Source of the DNA: Caballeronia ptereochthonis
Lineage (GTDB): Bacteria; Pseudomonadota; Gammaproteobacteria; Burkholderiales; Burkholderiaceae
Length of the DNA: 64,000 nt
Assembly: GCF_001545075.1 (NCBI RefSeq)
Contig: NZ_FCOB02000012.1
Span: 124,001 to 188,000, forward strand
Direction: 5' to 3'
Positions within the stretch are counted from its first letter, which is position 1. Every line of letters begins with the position of its first letter. Shown piece after piece: positions 44,446 through 53,237 of the stretch. The position numbers and the translations under genes are program-made. The notes under the pieces were generated by a model, which worked only from the letters and a program-made list of their open reading frames with translations, made no database searches and was not told where the DNA came from.

Positions 44446-46140
44446 ATGTCGCATCACGCGTCCGTCGTTCCCGAGTGGCTGCATCGCTACGAGGAACAAT
44501 GGGCACGCGCCGACCTCATCGCGGGACTGACGGCAGCGGCAGTCGTCATTCCGAAGGCGCTCGCCTACGCGACGATCGCGGGTCTGCCGGTTCAGGTCGG
44601 CCTCTACACCGCGTGCCTGCCGATGGCCATCTACGCGTTCATCGGCTCGTCGCGCCCCTTGAGCGTGAGCACGACGACCACGCTTGCGATTCTCGCCGCG
44701 AACGCACTCGGGCTCATTATTGCGAATGGCGATCCGCGGATGCTCATTGTTGCAAATGCCACGTTGACGCTTCTCGTCGGCATGATGCTCGTCGCGGCCG
44801 CGGTCCTGCGCCTGGGCTTCGTCGCGAATTTCATTTCCGAGCCGGTGCTGGTCGGCTTCAAGGCGGGCGTCGCGATCGTCATCGTCGTGGATCAGTTGCC
44901 GAAGCTCTTCGGCATCCACTATCCGAAGGGATCGTTCTTTCACAACATCGCCGCGTTCGTTGCGGGCTTGCCGCATGCATCAGCCAGCACCCTCGCGCTC
45001 GCATTGTTCACGCTGGCCGCACTTTTCGCGCTCGAGCGCTTCACGCCGCGCGCGCCGGCTCCATTGTTCGTCGTCGCCGCCGCGATCATCGCCGTGGCCG
45101 TGTTCAAGCTGCGCGCGCATGGCGTCGAGACGGTCGGCGCGGTGCCGGCGGGATTGCCGTCGTGGACAAAGCCGGACCCGTTGCTCGCGTTGAAACTCTG
45201 GCCGGATGCATTGGGCATTGCGCTCATGAGTTTCACCGAGAGCATCGCGGCGGCCCGCGCGTTCGCGCGTAACGACGAACCCGCGCCGGATGCGAATCGC
45301 GAACTGCTCGCGACCGGACTCGCGAACGCGGGCAGCGCGTTCTTCGGCGCGATGGTGTCGGGCGGCGGAACGAGCCAGACGGCCGTGAACCGGCAGGCGG
45401 GCGCGCGCACGCAGCTCGCGGGCCTCGTGACGGCTGCGCTCGCGCTCGCCGTCATGCTGATGTTCTCGCCCTTGATGGCGCTGATGCCGCACGCGACGCT
45501 CGCGGCCGTCGTCGTGTTCTATTCGGTCGGGCTCTTCAGCCCTGAAGAATTTCGCGCGATCCTGAAAGTTCGCCGCACGGAGTTCGTGTGGGCGCTGGTC
45601 GCGTGCGCGGGCGTCGTGCTGCTCGGCACGCTGGAAGGCATTCTCGTTGCGATCGTGGTGTCGCTGTTCGCGCTTGCGCATCAGGTTTCGAATCCCCCCG
45701 TGTACGCACTTAAACGCATACCGGGCACGAACGTGTTCAGACGCGACTCGAAGCGGCATCCCGACGATGAAGCGTTTCCCGGCCTGCTGCTGCTGCGTCC
45801 CGAGGGGCGGATTTTCTTTGCCAATGCGCAACGCGTCGCGGAAAAGATCCGCCCGCTCGTGCGCGAGGCGAATGCGAGGATCGTCGTGCTCGATCTGAGC
45901 CGCGTGTTCGACGTCGAGTACACGGCCATCAAGATGATAACGGAAGCGGAGAAGCGCCTCTCGGAGACCGGCACGACGCTCTGGGTCGCGGGCCTGAACC
46001 CGGGCGTGCTCGCGGCGGTGCGTCGCTCGCCGCTCGGCGAGGCCCTCGGCGAAGCCCGCATGTTCTATAACCTTGAATATGTCGTGACGAGGTATCAGGA
46101 AATGGTTGCGCGCGAAGACCGCGACGTCTCGCGTCGATAA
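44446..46140 (+). CDS. SulP-family anion transporter with STAS domain
   Basis: A protein of 564 residues with 10-14 membrane segments and a C-terminal STAS domain (about 440-550; ARIVVLDLSRVFDVEYTAIK). The N-terminal family motif is VIPKALAYATIAGLPVQVGL. SulP proteins carry sulfate, bicarbonate or dicarboxylates; the substrate cannot be assigned here. It starts 25 bp after ppk2. Confidence 0.9.
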   Translation: MSHHASVVPEWLHRYEEQWARADLIAGLTAAAVVIPKALAYATIAGLPVQVGLYTACLPMAIYAFIGSSRPLSVSTTTTLAILAANALGLIIANGDPRMLIVANATLTLLVGMMLVAAAVLRLGFVANFISEPVLVGFKAGVAIVIVVDQLPKLFGIHYPKGSFFHNIAAFVAGLPHASASTLALALFTLAALFALERFTPRAPAPLFVVAAAIIAVAVFKLRAHGVETVGAVPAGLPSWTKPDPLLALKLWPDALGIALMSFTESIAAARAFARNDEPAPDANRELLATGLANAGSAFFGAMVSGGGTSQTAVNRQAGARTQLAGLVTAALALAVMLMFSPLMALMPHATLAAVVVFYSVGLFSPEEFRAILKVRRTEFVWALVACAGVVLLGTLEGILVAIVVSLFALAHQVSNPPVYALKRIPGTNVFRRDSKRHPDDEAFPGLLLLRPEGRIFFANAQRVAEKIRPLVREANARIVVLDLSRVFDVEYTAIKMITEAEKRLSETGTTLWVAGLNPGVLAAVRRSPLGEALGEARMFYNLEYVVTRYQEMVAREDRDVSRR

Positions 46141-46311
46141 GCCGCTGCGCTTGCCACATGCCTGTAGCACCTTGCGGATATATCTTGATGATGGTATTCA
46201 ATTCATCGCTCCACGCGTTCGCGCGGCCGTTGAACGATGCATTCGGAATGCGGGCTCAAGCATCTGACTCCAGCGTTTTTCCTCTCACGTTCTCGTCGCG
46301 GAGGTCACGCC

Positions 46312-48645
46312 ATGACGTATGCAAGTCGACTGGCTCGCAGCCAGGAAATCGCAGGCAAGGTCACACGGGTGTTTCAGAAGCGCGCGGAGCTGGCGCAGCA
46401 GCAATTCAGCGAGCGCGCAAGCGAAGCGGGCACACATCTTTTCAGCAACGGCGGCGCCGATCATTTCATGAACGCGGACGCAAGCGGACCGGGCCGGTTC
46501 GACGGCTATGCCTACGCGGTCGACCTCATGCAGCGCTGCATACTCTTCTGGGACGTGCTGCGCCAACGCGGAAACAACTTCGTCGAGCAAACGAAGCGCG
46601 GTCTCGAACCGGTGCTGCATTTCGATCATGAAATGCTCATCGACGGGCGCACTTTCGCGCGGCCGGTGAACTATGCGCTGCTGCGCATCGTGCCGCCGGA
46701 AGGCGTGACGATCGATGCGCGCAAGCGTCCCTATCTCGTCATCGATCCACGTGCGGGACACGGGCCCGGCATCGGCGGTTTCAAGGACGATTCGCAAGTG
46801 GGCGTCGCATTGCGCGCGGGTCATCCCGTTTATTTCGTCACATTCTTCCGCGACCCGCAACCCGGCCAGACCTTGCTCGATGTCTGCGCGGCGGAGCAGC
46901 TGTTCGTGAAGCACGTGCGTGAGCTGCATCCCGAGAGCCTGAAGCCCGCGATCGTCGGCAATTGCCAGGGAGGATGGGCCGCGATGATGCTCGCGAGCTC
47001 GCAACCCGACGATGCCGGACCGCTCGTCATCAACGGCGCGCCAATGTCGTACTGGAGCGGTGCGTGGAGCGCGGGCGAGGGCGACAATCCGATGCGCTAT
47101 TCCGGCGGCATGCTGGGCGGCACGTGGCTCGCTTCGTTGACGGCGGACCTCGGCAACGGCAAGTTCGACGGTGCGCATCTGGTGCAGAACTTCGAGAATC
47201 TCAATCCGGCCAACAGCCTGTGGGACAAGTACTACCACCTGTTCGACAACATCGATACCGAGCCGCCGCGCTTTCTCGACTTCGAGCGCTGGTGGGGCGG
47301 CTATTATCTGATGAACCGCGAGGAGATCGAATGGATCACGCGCAATCTCTTCGTCGGCAACAAGCTGTGGTCAGGAGAAGTGCGCGGCGGGTCGGGCGCG
47401 TCGTTCGACTTGCGCGCGATCAAATCGCCGATCATTCTCTTCGCGTCGCTCGGCGACAACATCACACCGCCGCAGCAGGCGTTCAACTGGGTAGCGGACG
47501 TGTATGGCAGCACCGACGAGATCAAGGCGCGCGGACAGGTGATCGTCGGGCTCATGCACGAGAACATCGGGCATCTCGGCATCTTCGTGAGCGGCAAGGT
47601 CGCGAAGAAGGAATACACGCAGATCGCATCGGTGCTCGAGGCAATCGAATCGTTTCCACCGGGCCTGTATGGCATGGAAATCGCCGAGCACCGGACGGAC
47701 GACGGCAAGACCGAGTACGACGTGACTTTTCACGAGCGCCGTCTCGAGGACATCACGGCGCGCTTCAATCGCTTCGAGCGAGCGGACGAATCGCCCTTCG
47801 AGGCGGTGCGGCAGGTGTCCGATTTCAATCAGCGTGCCTACGAGCTGTTCGCGCGGCCGTTCGTGCAGGCAATGACGAACGACACGACCGCGACCTTCCT
47901 GCGCGCGTTCCATCCGTTGCGCGCGCAGCGCTGGATGCTATCCGATCTCAATCCGTGGCTCGCGTGGCTCGGCCCCACGGCGGATGCAGTCAGGGCCGCC
48001 CGCAAGCCCGACACGGAGCGCAACGCATTGCGCGAGACGGAGCGTCACGGCTCGGAGCTGATCAGCGCGAGCCTCGACTATTACCGTGCGATGCGCGACG
48101 CGGCGACCGAAAGCCTCTTCTTCTCCATCTACGGCAACCTGTTTTCGTTGCACCAGGACGAGCAGCCCGAAGCGCTGAAGCACCAGGCGGAAGCGGGCGA
48201 CCCGCGCGCGCTGCCCTTCGTGCAGGACGCGCTCGCATCGATTGCGCACGGCGGCTATGCGGAAGCCGTGGCGCGCGTCGCGTGCCTGCTCATGCGCGGC
48301 GACGAACCGCTGCCGCTCGCACGCCTGATCCTGCGCCAGGAGCTGGCCGCCGACTACGCCGAGTACCTGCCGCAACTGCCGCGCGACGAGTGGCGACGCA
48401 TGCGCGGCGAGCAGGAAATTATCGTGCGCTACGAGCCGGAACAGGCGCTTTCCACGCTGCCCGGCCTGCTCGACGACGCCGACGACCGCAGGAAGCTGCT
48501 CACGCTCGTCGACAAGCTGCTGAGCGATAGCCGCGTGCAAGGCATCGCGCCGAGCGATGCCCAGCGCGACATGCTGGCGCGCGTTCGCGCGGCGCTGCCC
48601 GTCAAGGCGGCGCGCACGGCGCGGCGTTCGGCGCCCGCGCATTGA
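46312..48645 (+). CDS. DUF3141 alpha/beta-hydrolase, PHA-synthase-like
   Basis: A protein of 777 residues. The alpha/beta-hydrolase core (about 100-470) carries a lipase-box-like motif with cysteine, VGNCQGGWAA (Cys218), as in the GxCxGG box of polyhydroxyalkanoate synthases. Candidate partners are Asp in LGDNITPPQ and His in NIGHLGIF. A helical extension of about 300 residues follows and has no known role. GGAGG lies 8 bp before the ATG at 46312. It heads a run with pta, ackA and fabI, so it may act on acyl-CoA or acyl chains (inference). Confidence 0.85.
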   Translation: MTYASRLARSQEIAGKVTRVFQKRAELAQQQFSERASEAGTHLFSNGGADHFMNADASGPGRFDGYAYAVDLMQRCILFWDVLRQRGNNFVEQTKRGLEPVLHFDHEMLIDGRTFARPVNYALLRIVPPEGVTIDARKRPYLVIDPRAGHGPGIGGFKDDSQVGVALRAGHPVYFVTFFRDPQPGQTLLDVCAAEQLFVKHVRELHPESLKPAIVGNCQGGWAAMMLASSQPDDAGPLVINGAPMSYWSGAWSAGEGDNPMRYSGGMLGGTWLASLTADLGNGKFDGAHLVQNFENLNPANSLWDKYYHLFDNIDTEPPRFLDFERWWGGYYLMNREEIEWITRNLFVGNKLWSGEVRGGSGASFDLRAIKSPIILFASLGDNITPPQQAFNWVADVYGSTDEIKARGQVIVGLMHENIGHLGIFVSGKVAKKEYTQIASVLEAIESFPPGLYGMEIAEHRTDDGKTEYDVTFHERRLEDITARFNRFERADESPFEAVRQVSDFNQRAYELFARPFVQAMTNDTTATFLRAFHPLRAQRWMLSDLNPWLAWLGPTADAVRAARKPDTERNALRETERHGSELISASLDYYRAMRDAATESLFFSIYGNLFSLHQDEQPEALKHQAEAGDPRALPFVQDALASIAHGGYAEAVARVACLLMRGDEPLPLARLILRQELAADYAEYLPQLPRDEWRRMRGEQEIIVRYEPEQALSTLPGLLDDADDRRKLLTLVDKLLSDSRVQGIAPSDAQRDMLARVRAALPVKAARTARRSAPAH

Positions 48646-48684
48646 AGCAGCAGCGGTGCATCTCACGCCCTCACCGGAGGCGAT

Positions 48685-49623
48685 ATGGAACATACGCACG
48701 AGAAGTATCAGCGACTGATCGACGTCTGCCGGACGCTGCCGCCGCTCGCCACGGCCGTCGCGCATCCGTGCGACCGCACTTCGCTCGAAAGCGCGGTGAA
48801 GGCCGCGGAAATGGGGCTTATCGAGCCGCATCTCGTCGGGCCGCGCGAGCGCATTCGCGAGGTCGCGGAGGAATACGGTCTCGACATCGCCGGCTTTCCG
48901 ATCATCGATGCACCGCACAGTCACGCTGCCGCGCAGAAGGCCGTCGAGCTGGTGCACGAAGCGCGGGCCGAGGCGCTCATGAAAGGCAGCCTGCACACCG
49001 ACGAAGTGATGGCCGCCGTCGTCAGGCGCGACGGCGGCCTGCGCACCGCGCGGCGCGTCTCGCACTGCTTCATCATGGATGTGCCCGGACACGAGAACGT
49101 GCTCATCATCAGCGACGCGGCGATCAATATCGCGCCGACGCTCGCCGACAAGGTGGACATCGTGCAGAACGCGATCGATCTCGGTCACGCGCTGCGCTTC
49201 GAGGAAGTGCGCGTCGCGGTTCTCTCCGCGATGGAGACGGTGAATCCGAAAGTGCCGTCCACGCTCGAAGCGGCGGCGCTCTGCAAGATGGTCGATCGCC
49301 ATCAGATCACGGGCGCGCTGGTCGACGGGCCGCTCGCGCTCGACAACGCGATCGATCCCGAAGCGGCCCGCACCAAGAAGATCGATTCGCCCGTCGCGGG
49401 GCGCGCGAACGTGCTGATCGTGCCGGATCTCGAAGCGGGCAACATGCTGGCGAAGAGCCTGTCGTTCCTCGCGGGCGCGGATGCCGCGGGTATCGTGCTC
49501 GGCGCGCGCGTGCCGGTTATCCTGACGAGCCGCGCCGATTCGCTGCAATCGCGGCTGGCGTCGTGCGCGATCGCATCGCTCGTGGCGTCGAAGCGCCGCG
49601 AGGAAGCGCAAGTGATGGGGTGA
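48685..49623 (+). CDS. pta: Phosphate acetyltransferase (single-domain, PTA/PTB family)
   Basis: A protein of 312 residues interconverting acetyl-CoA and acetyl phosphate. Typical segments are HTDEVMAAVVRRDGGLRTAR, SHCFIMDVPG, SAMETVNPKVPSTLEAAALC and VLIVPDLEAGNMLAKSLSFL. The fused enoyl-CoA hydratase (MaoC-like) domain found in many Burkholderia homologues is absent. GGAGG precedes the ATG. It lies 4 bp upstream of ackA, forming the ATP-yielding acetate pathway. Confidence 0.9.
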   Translation: MEHTHEKYQRLIDVCRTLPPLATAVAHPCDRTSLESAVKAAEMGLIEPHLVGPRERIREVAEEYGLDIAGFPIIDAPHSHAAAQKAVELVHEARAEALMKGSLHTDEVMAAVVRRDGGLRTARRVSHCFIMDVPGHENVLIISDAAINIAPTLADKVDIVQNAIDLGHALRFEEVRVAVLSAMETVNPKVPSTLEAAALCKMVDRHQITGALVDGPLALDNAIDPEAARTKKIDSPVAGRANVLIVPDLEAGNMLAKSLSFLAGADAAGIVLGARVPVILTSRADSLQSRLASCAIASLVASKRREEAQVMG

Positions 49624-49627
49624 AAAG

Positions 49628-50842
49628 ATGGCCGACGTCATTCTGGTACTCAACGCGGGCTCCTCGAGCATCAAGTACAGCGCGTTCGACGTGCACGGCG
49701 GAGCGCTCGCGCTCGTGTCGCACGGGCAGGCCGAAGGGCTGTTCAGCTCGCCGCGCTTCACCGCGTTCGATGCGAAGGGCGAGAAGACCGGCGAGCACGC
49801 CTGGGGAGACGGCGCCACGCTGGAGCACGCTCAGGCCATCGCGCATATCGCGGATTTTCTGCGCGCGCGGGGCGGGGGGCATCATCTGGTGGCGGTGGGG
49901 CATCGCGTCGTGCATGGCGGCGCGCGCTTCACGAAGCCCGTGATCGCGACCGCGGAGGTGCTTGCGGAACTCGACAGGCTCACGCCGCTCGCGCCGCTGC
50001 ATCAGCCGCACAACCTGAAGCCGATCCGCATCGTCGCCGAACGCAATCCGGCGATGCCGCAGGTCGCGTGCTTCGATACGGCGTTCCACGCGACGCAGCC
50101 CGCGCTCGCGCAGGCTTTCGCGCTGCCCGATTCGGTGACGAAGAACGGCGTGCGGCGCTACGGCTTTCATGGCCTGTCGTACGAGTACATCGCGAGCGCG
50201 CTGCCGGACGTGGCGCCCGATGCGGCTGGCGGGCGCACCGTGGTCGCGCATCTGGGCAACGGCGCGAGTCTGTGCGCGATGCTCGCGGGCAGGAGTGTCG
50301 CGAGCACGATGGGCTTCACCGCCGTCGATGGCCTCATGATGGGCACGCGCTGCGGCAACCTCGATCCGGGCGTGATCCTCTATCTGCTCGACGAGCTCGG
50401 CATGAACGCGCGCGAAATCGAGGACTTGCTGTATCGCGGGTCGGGGTTGCTCGGCGTCTCGGGCATCTCGGGCGACATGCGCGCGCTCTTCGCGAGCGGC
50501 GATGATCGCGCGCGCTTCGCCATCGATCTGTACGTGTACCGCATCGCGCGCGAACTGGGTTCGATGGCCGCCGCGCTGCATGGCCTCGACGCAGTGGTAT
50601 TCACGGCGGGCATCGGCGAGCACGCGGCGGAGATCCGGCGGCGCGTGTGCGAGGAAGCGCAATGGTGGGGCATCGAGCTCGATGCGCGCGCGAACGAGAG
50701 CAACGGCCCGCGCATCAGTGCGGCGTCGAGCAAGGTGAGCGCGTGGGTGATCCCCACCAACGAAGAACTGATGATCGCGCGTCACACGCTGGAATTGATC
50801 GATCCCGCGCGCGTCGCGCCGACCGAAGGAGCCTCCGCATGA
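49628..50842 (+). CDS. ackA: Acetate kinase
   Basis: A protein of 404 residues making ATP from acetyl phosphate. Family signatures: VLNAGSSSIKYSAF at the N-terminus, GHRVVHGG, FDTAFHATQP, YGFHGLSYEYI, VAHLGNGASLCA, and the late TAGIGEHAAEIRRRV. Its stop overlaps the fabI start at ATGA, so the two are translationally coupled. Confidence 0.95.
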   Translation: MADVILVLNAGSSSIKYSAFDVHGGALALVSHGQAEGLFSSPRFTAFDAKGEKTGEHAWGDGATLEHAQAIAHIADFLRARGGGHHLVAVGHRVVHGGARFTKPVIATAEVLAELDRLTPLAPLHQPHNLKPIRIVAERNPAMPQVACFDTAFHATQPALAQAFALPDSVTKNGVRRYGFHGLSYEYIASALPDVAPDAAGGRTVVAHLGNGASLCAMLAGRSVASTMGFTAVDGLMMGTRCGNLDPGVILYLLDELGMNAREIEDLLYRGSGLLGVSGISGDMRALFASGDDRARFAIDLYVYRIARELGSMAAALHGLDAVVFTAGIGEHAAEIRRRVCEEAQWWGIELDARANESNGPRISAASSKVSAWVIPTNEELMIARHTLELIDPARVAPTEGASA

Positions 50843-51621
50843 CTCTGCACATCCCGCAGCCTCCGCTCGAGGGCGCGAAGGCGCTCGTCACGGGCATCGC
50901 CAACGAACATTCGATCGCTTGCGGCTGTGCCAAGGCGTTTCGCGAACTGGGCGCGGACCTCGCCATCACATATGCGGACGAGAAGGCGCGGCCGTATGTC
51001 GAACCCGTCGCGCGGAGTCTCGAAGCGTCGATCTTCATGCCGCTCGATGCATCGCGCCGGGACGAGCTCGACGCGGTGTTCGCCCGCATCGCGAGCGAAT
51101 GGGGCAGGCTCGACATTCTCGTGCATTCGATCGCCTGGGCGCCGAAGGACGATCTGCAAGGTGGCCTGCTGACCTGCTCGGCGGAGGGCTTCGCCAAGGC
51201 GATGGACATCTCCTGCCATTCGTTCGTGCGCATGGCGCGGCTCGCGGCGCCGCTCATGAAGAACGGCGGCACGATGTTCACGATGAGCTATCACGGCGCG
51301 AACAAGGTCGTCCCCAACTACAACGTCATGGGTCCGGTGAAGGCCGCGCTCGAAGCCTGCGCGCGCTATCTGGCCTACGAGCTCGGCCCGCAGGGGATAC
51401 GCGTGCACGCGATCTCGCCCGGACCCCTCAAGACACGGGCGGCGTCCGGGCTCAAGGACTTCGACCTGTTGCTGGCGGAAGCGGCGCAGCGCGCGCCGCT
51501 CGGCGAGCTGGTGGACATCATGGATGTCGGCTTCACGTGCGCATTTCTCGCGACGCCCTACGCCCGGCGGCTGTCGGGCGAGACGCTCTACGTAGACGGC
51601 GGCGTGAACATCATGGGATGA
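50839..51621 (+). CDS. fabI: Enoyl-ACP reductase FabI
   Basis: An SDR-type reductase of 260 residues for the last step of fatty-acid elongation. Active-site Tyr151, Tyr161 and Lys168 lie in SYHGANKVVPNYNVMGPVK, the FabI-specific arrangement. The cofactor motif is TGIANEHSIACGCAKA. Coupling to acetate kinase is unusual for a housekeeping fabI, so this is probably an additional copy active under the same conditions as the fermentation genes (inference). Confidence 0.92.
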   Translation: MTLHIPQPPLEGAKALVTGIANEHSIACGCAKAFRELGADLAITYADEKARPYVEPVARSLEASIFMPLDASRRDELDAVFARIASEWGRLDILVHSIAWAPKDDLQGGLLTCSAEGFAKAMDISCHSFVRMARLAAPLMKNGGTMFTMSYHGANKVVPNYNVMGPVKAALEACARYLAYELGPQGIRVHAISPGPLKTRAASGLKDFDLLLAEAAQRAPLGELVDIMDVGFTCAFLATPYARRLSGETLYVDGGVNIMG

Positions 51622-52643
51622 ACATGTTCGGCTGGCTGTTCAGGCGTGGCGGCGGCGACGCCGGCCGCGCCCGTGCCTCGCGCGAGGACGTGCGGCAGGC
51701 GCTCGAGCGCATCGTCGCGATCGCGCCTCAGGTGCGGCTCGCGAAACGGTACGAGTCGCGGCTCGCGCTCGGCCTTGGTAAGACGCTTGGCCATGCGCGC
51801 GAGCTCGCGGCCGCGCTGCCCGGCCCGCGCGACGCGACGCCCGGCAGGTGGGCGAGCGATCCGCACCTGCGCGCGAAGTTCGCGACGCCCGAGGACGTCG
51901 CGCGCGTGATCGGCGAGTCGCACGAATTGCGCCGCTGGTTCGACGAGCATATCGCCGCGGACCATGCATTCGCGCTGCTCGGCAGCACGCTGGACGAACG
52001 GCGCGTGCTCGTCGCGGCGCAAGAGGTCAGCATGATGCGCTCGGATGTCGCGCGCACGGCGATCGGCTTCGACGACAAGCGCCTGAGCTTCTGTAGCGAG
52101 ACGGACGCCGCGCTCAGACAGGAGATCGTGCAGCGGATCGTCGAGCAGTTCGCGCTCGAGGCGATGTCGCGCGTCGCGGCGCAGGAAGCCCGGCGCGACG
52201 CGCTGCGGGAGCACCGGGCGCTGATCACCGCGAGGATGCATATGCTCGAGCGGCGCGGGGCAGGAATGGGCAGTCTGCTCGCATCGGCTGACATTTCGGG
52301 CGATGCCGCACGGCTTCAGCGCGATTTCCAGGAAAACGAAGCGGCGCTCGCGGCGCTGGGATCGCTCACCGATGCCATCGAGATGCAGTTGCGCACCATG
52401 GTCGAACTGCTGGCGGAACCGTCCGCGCTCATCTCCGTCACGCCCCGCACGTTGCGCATCAATCAGATGAACCTGCTGCTGGACGAAGGCAGCGACGAGC
52501 ATCACGCGGAGATCGCGCTCAGTCTTGCACACATTCCGACACGGCCGCCGCAGACGCGCGCCGTCGAGATCGTGCGCATCGCGCGGCATGACGTGCCGCC
52601 CGCGGGCACGGCGTTCGAGGATGCCGCGCGCCTGGTGCTGTGA
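51618..52643 (+). CDS. Hypothetical cytoplasmic helical protein coupled to fabI
   Basis: A protein of 341 residues, not recognised. It has no signal peptide or membrane segment. The sequence is rich in Ala, Arg and Glu and mostly helical, with a coiled-coil-like stretch at about 180-270 (QEARRDALREHRALITARMH). The ATG at 51618 overlaps the fabI stop (ATGA). Tight coupling suggests a role together with the DUF3141-pta-ackA-fabI set. Confidence 0.75.
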   Translation: MNMFGWLFRRGGGDAGRARASREDVRQALERIVAIAPQVRLAKRYESRLALGLGKTLGHARELAAALPGPRDATPGRWASDPHLRAKFATPEDVARVIGESHELRRWFDEHIAADHAFALLGSTLDERRVLVAAQEVSMMRSDVARTAIGFDDKRLSFCSETDAALRQEIVQRIVEQFALEAMSRVAAQEARRDALREHRALITARMHMLERRGAGMGSLLASADISGDAARLQRDFQENEAALAALGSLTDAIEMQLRTMVELLAEPSALISVTPRTLRINQMNLLLDEGSDEHHAEIALSLAHIPTRPPQTRAVEIVRIARHDVPPAGTAFEDAARLVL

Positions 52644-52652
52644 CATCCCCCT

Positions 52653-53237
52653 TCAGGGCCGCCCGTTGCCCTCGATCGCCGCCGCGATGTCACGGCTCAC
52701 GCTCGCGAGCGCGCGGCTGTGCGCGGCCACGAGCGCATCGTAGTCGGGGCCGGTGACGGGTTCGCGCACGAGCGAGCGGCCGCCGAGCACGTTGTCGTCG
52801 CCGAAGCGGCGCACGGACCAGTGCGCGTCGATCGCGACGGCATCGCCGGGAACGGATTCGAACTGCTGGATATCGACGCGCACGCGCCATGCCTCGGGGT
52901 CGGCGATCGCGCGCGACGCGACCGCCACGCGGTCGGAGCCGAGCAACAGCGTGAGATCCCCGGCGATGGCGTCCGCGATGCTGCTCCTGAGCGGCTCGCC
53001 CCAGCGCGCATACTCGTTGAGCGCGACTTCGTTGCTCGTGTTGCGCGTGACGATCTGCGGACGATCGACGAGATCGGGCACCGTCACCGGGCCGACGATC
53101 ACCGGCCGCGCAGGCGTGCGCGCGCTCGTGGCGCTCAGGGTGGAATCGGCGCTCAGCCGGTAGAAGCTCGCGCGCGGCGAGGTGCATCCGGCGAGGAACG
53201 ATATGGCAAGAAGGACATACACGAGAGCGGGGCGCAT
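52653..53237 (-). CDS. pqiC: Membrane integrity-associated lipoprotein PqiC
   Basis: An outer-membrane lipoprotein of 194 residues (lipobox ISFLAGC, Cys18) of the PqiC/ABC-type auxiliary family (FYRLSADS, VVGPVTVP-like VIVGPVTVPDLVDRPQIV). PqiC anchors the PqiB tunnel at the outer membrane in the PqiABC lipid-transport system. The ATG at 53237 overlaps the pqiB stop (TGATG). It is the last gene of the operon. Confidence 0.9.
   Translation of the reverse strand: MRPALVYVLLAISFLAGCTSPRASFYRLSADSTLSATSARTPARPVIVGPVTVPDLVDRPQIVTRNTSNEVALNEYARWGEPLRSSIADAIAGDLTLLLGSDRVAVASRAIADPEAWRVRVDIQQFESVPGDAVAIDAHWSVRRFGDDNVLGGRSLVREPVTGPDYDALVAAHSRALASVSRDIAAAIEGNGRP

Noticed and set aside
46185..46201. 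TTGA-N9-TCAA upstream of the DUF3141 gene, considered as an FNR/ANR box
   Set aside because: The FNR/ANR consensus is TTGAT-N4-ATCAA (TTGA-N6-TCAA). The spacing here is three bases too long. No correctly spaced box was noticed upstream of ldhA, ppk2 or pta either.
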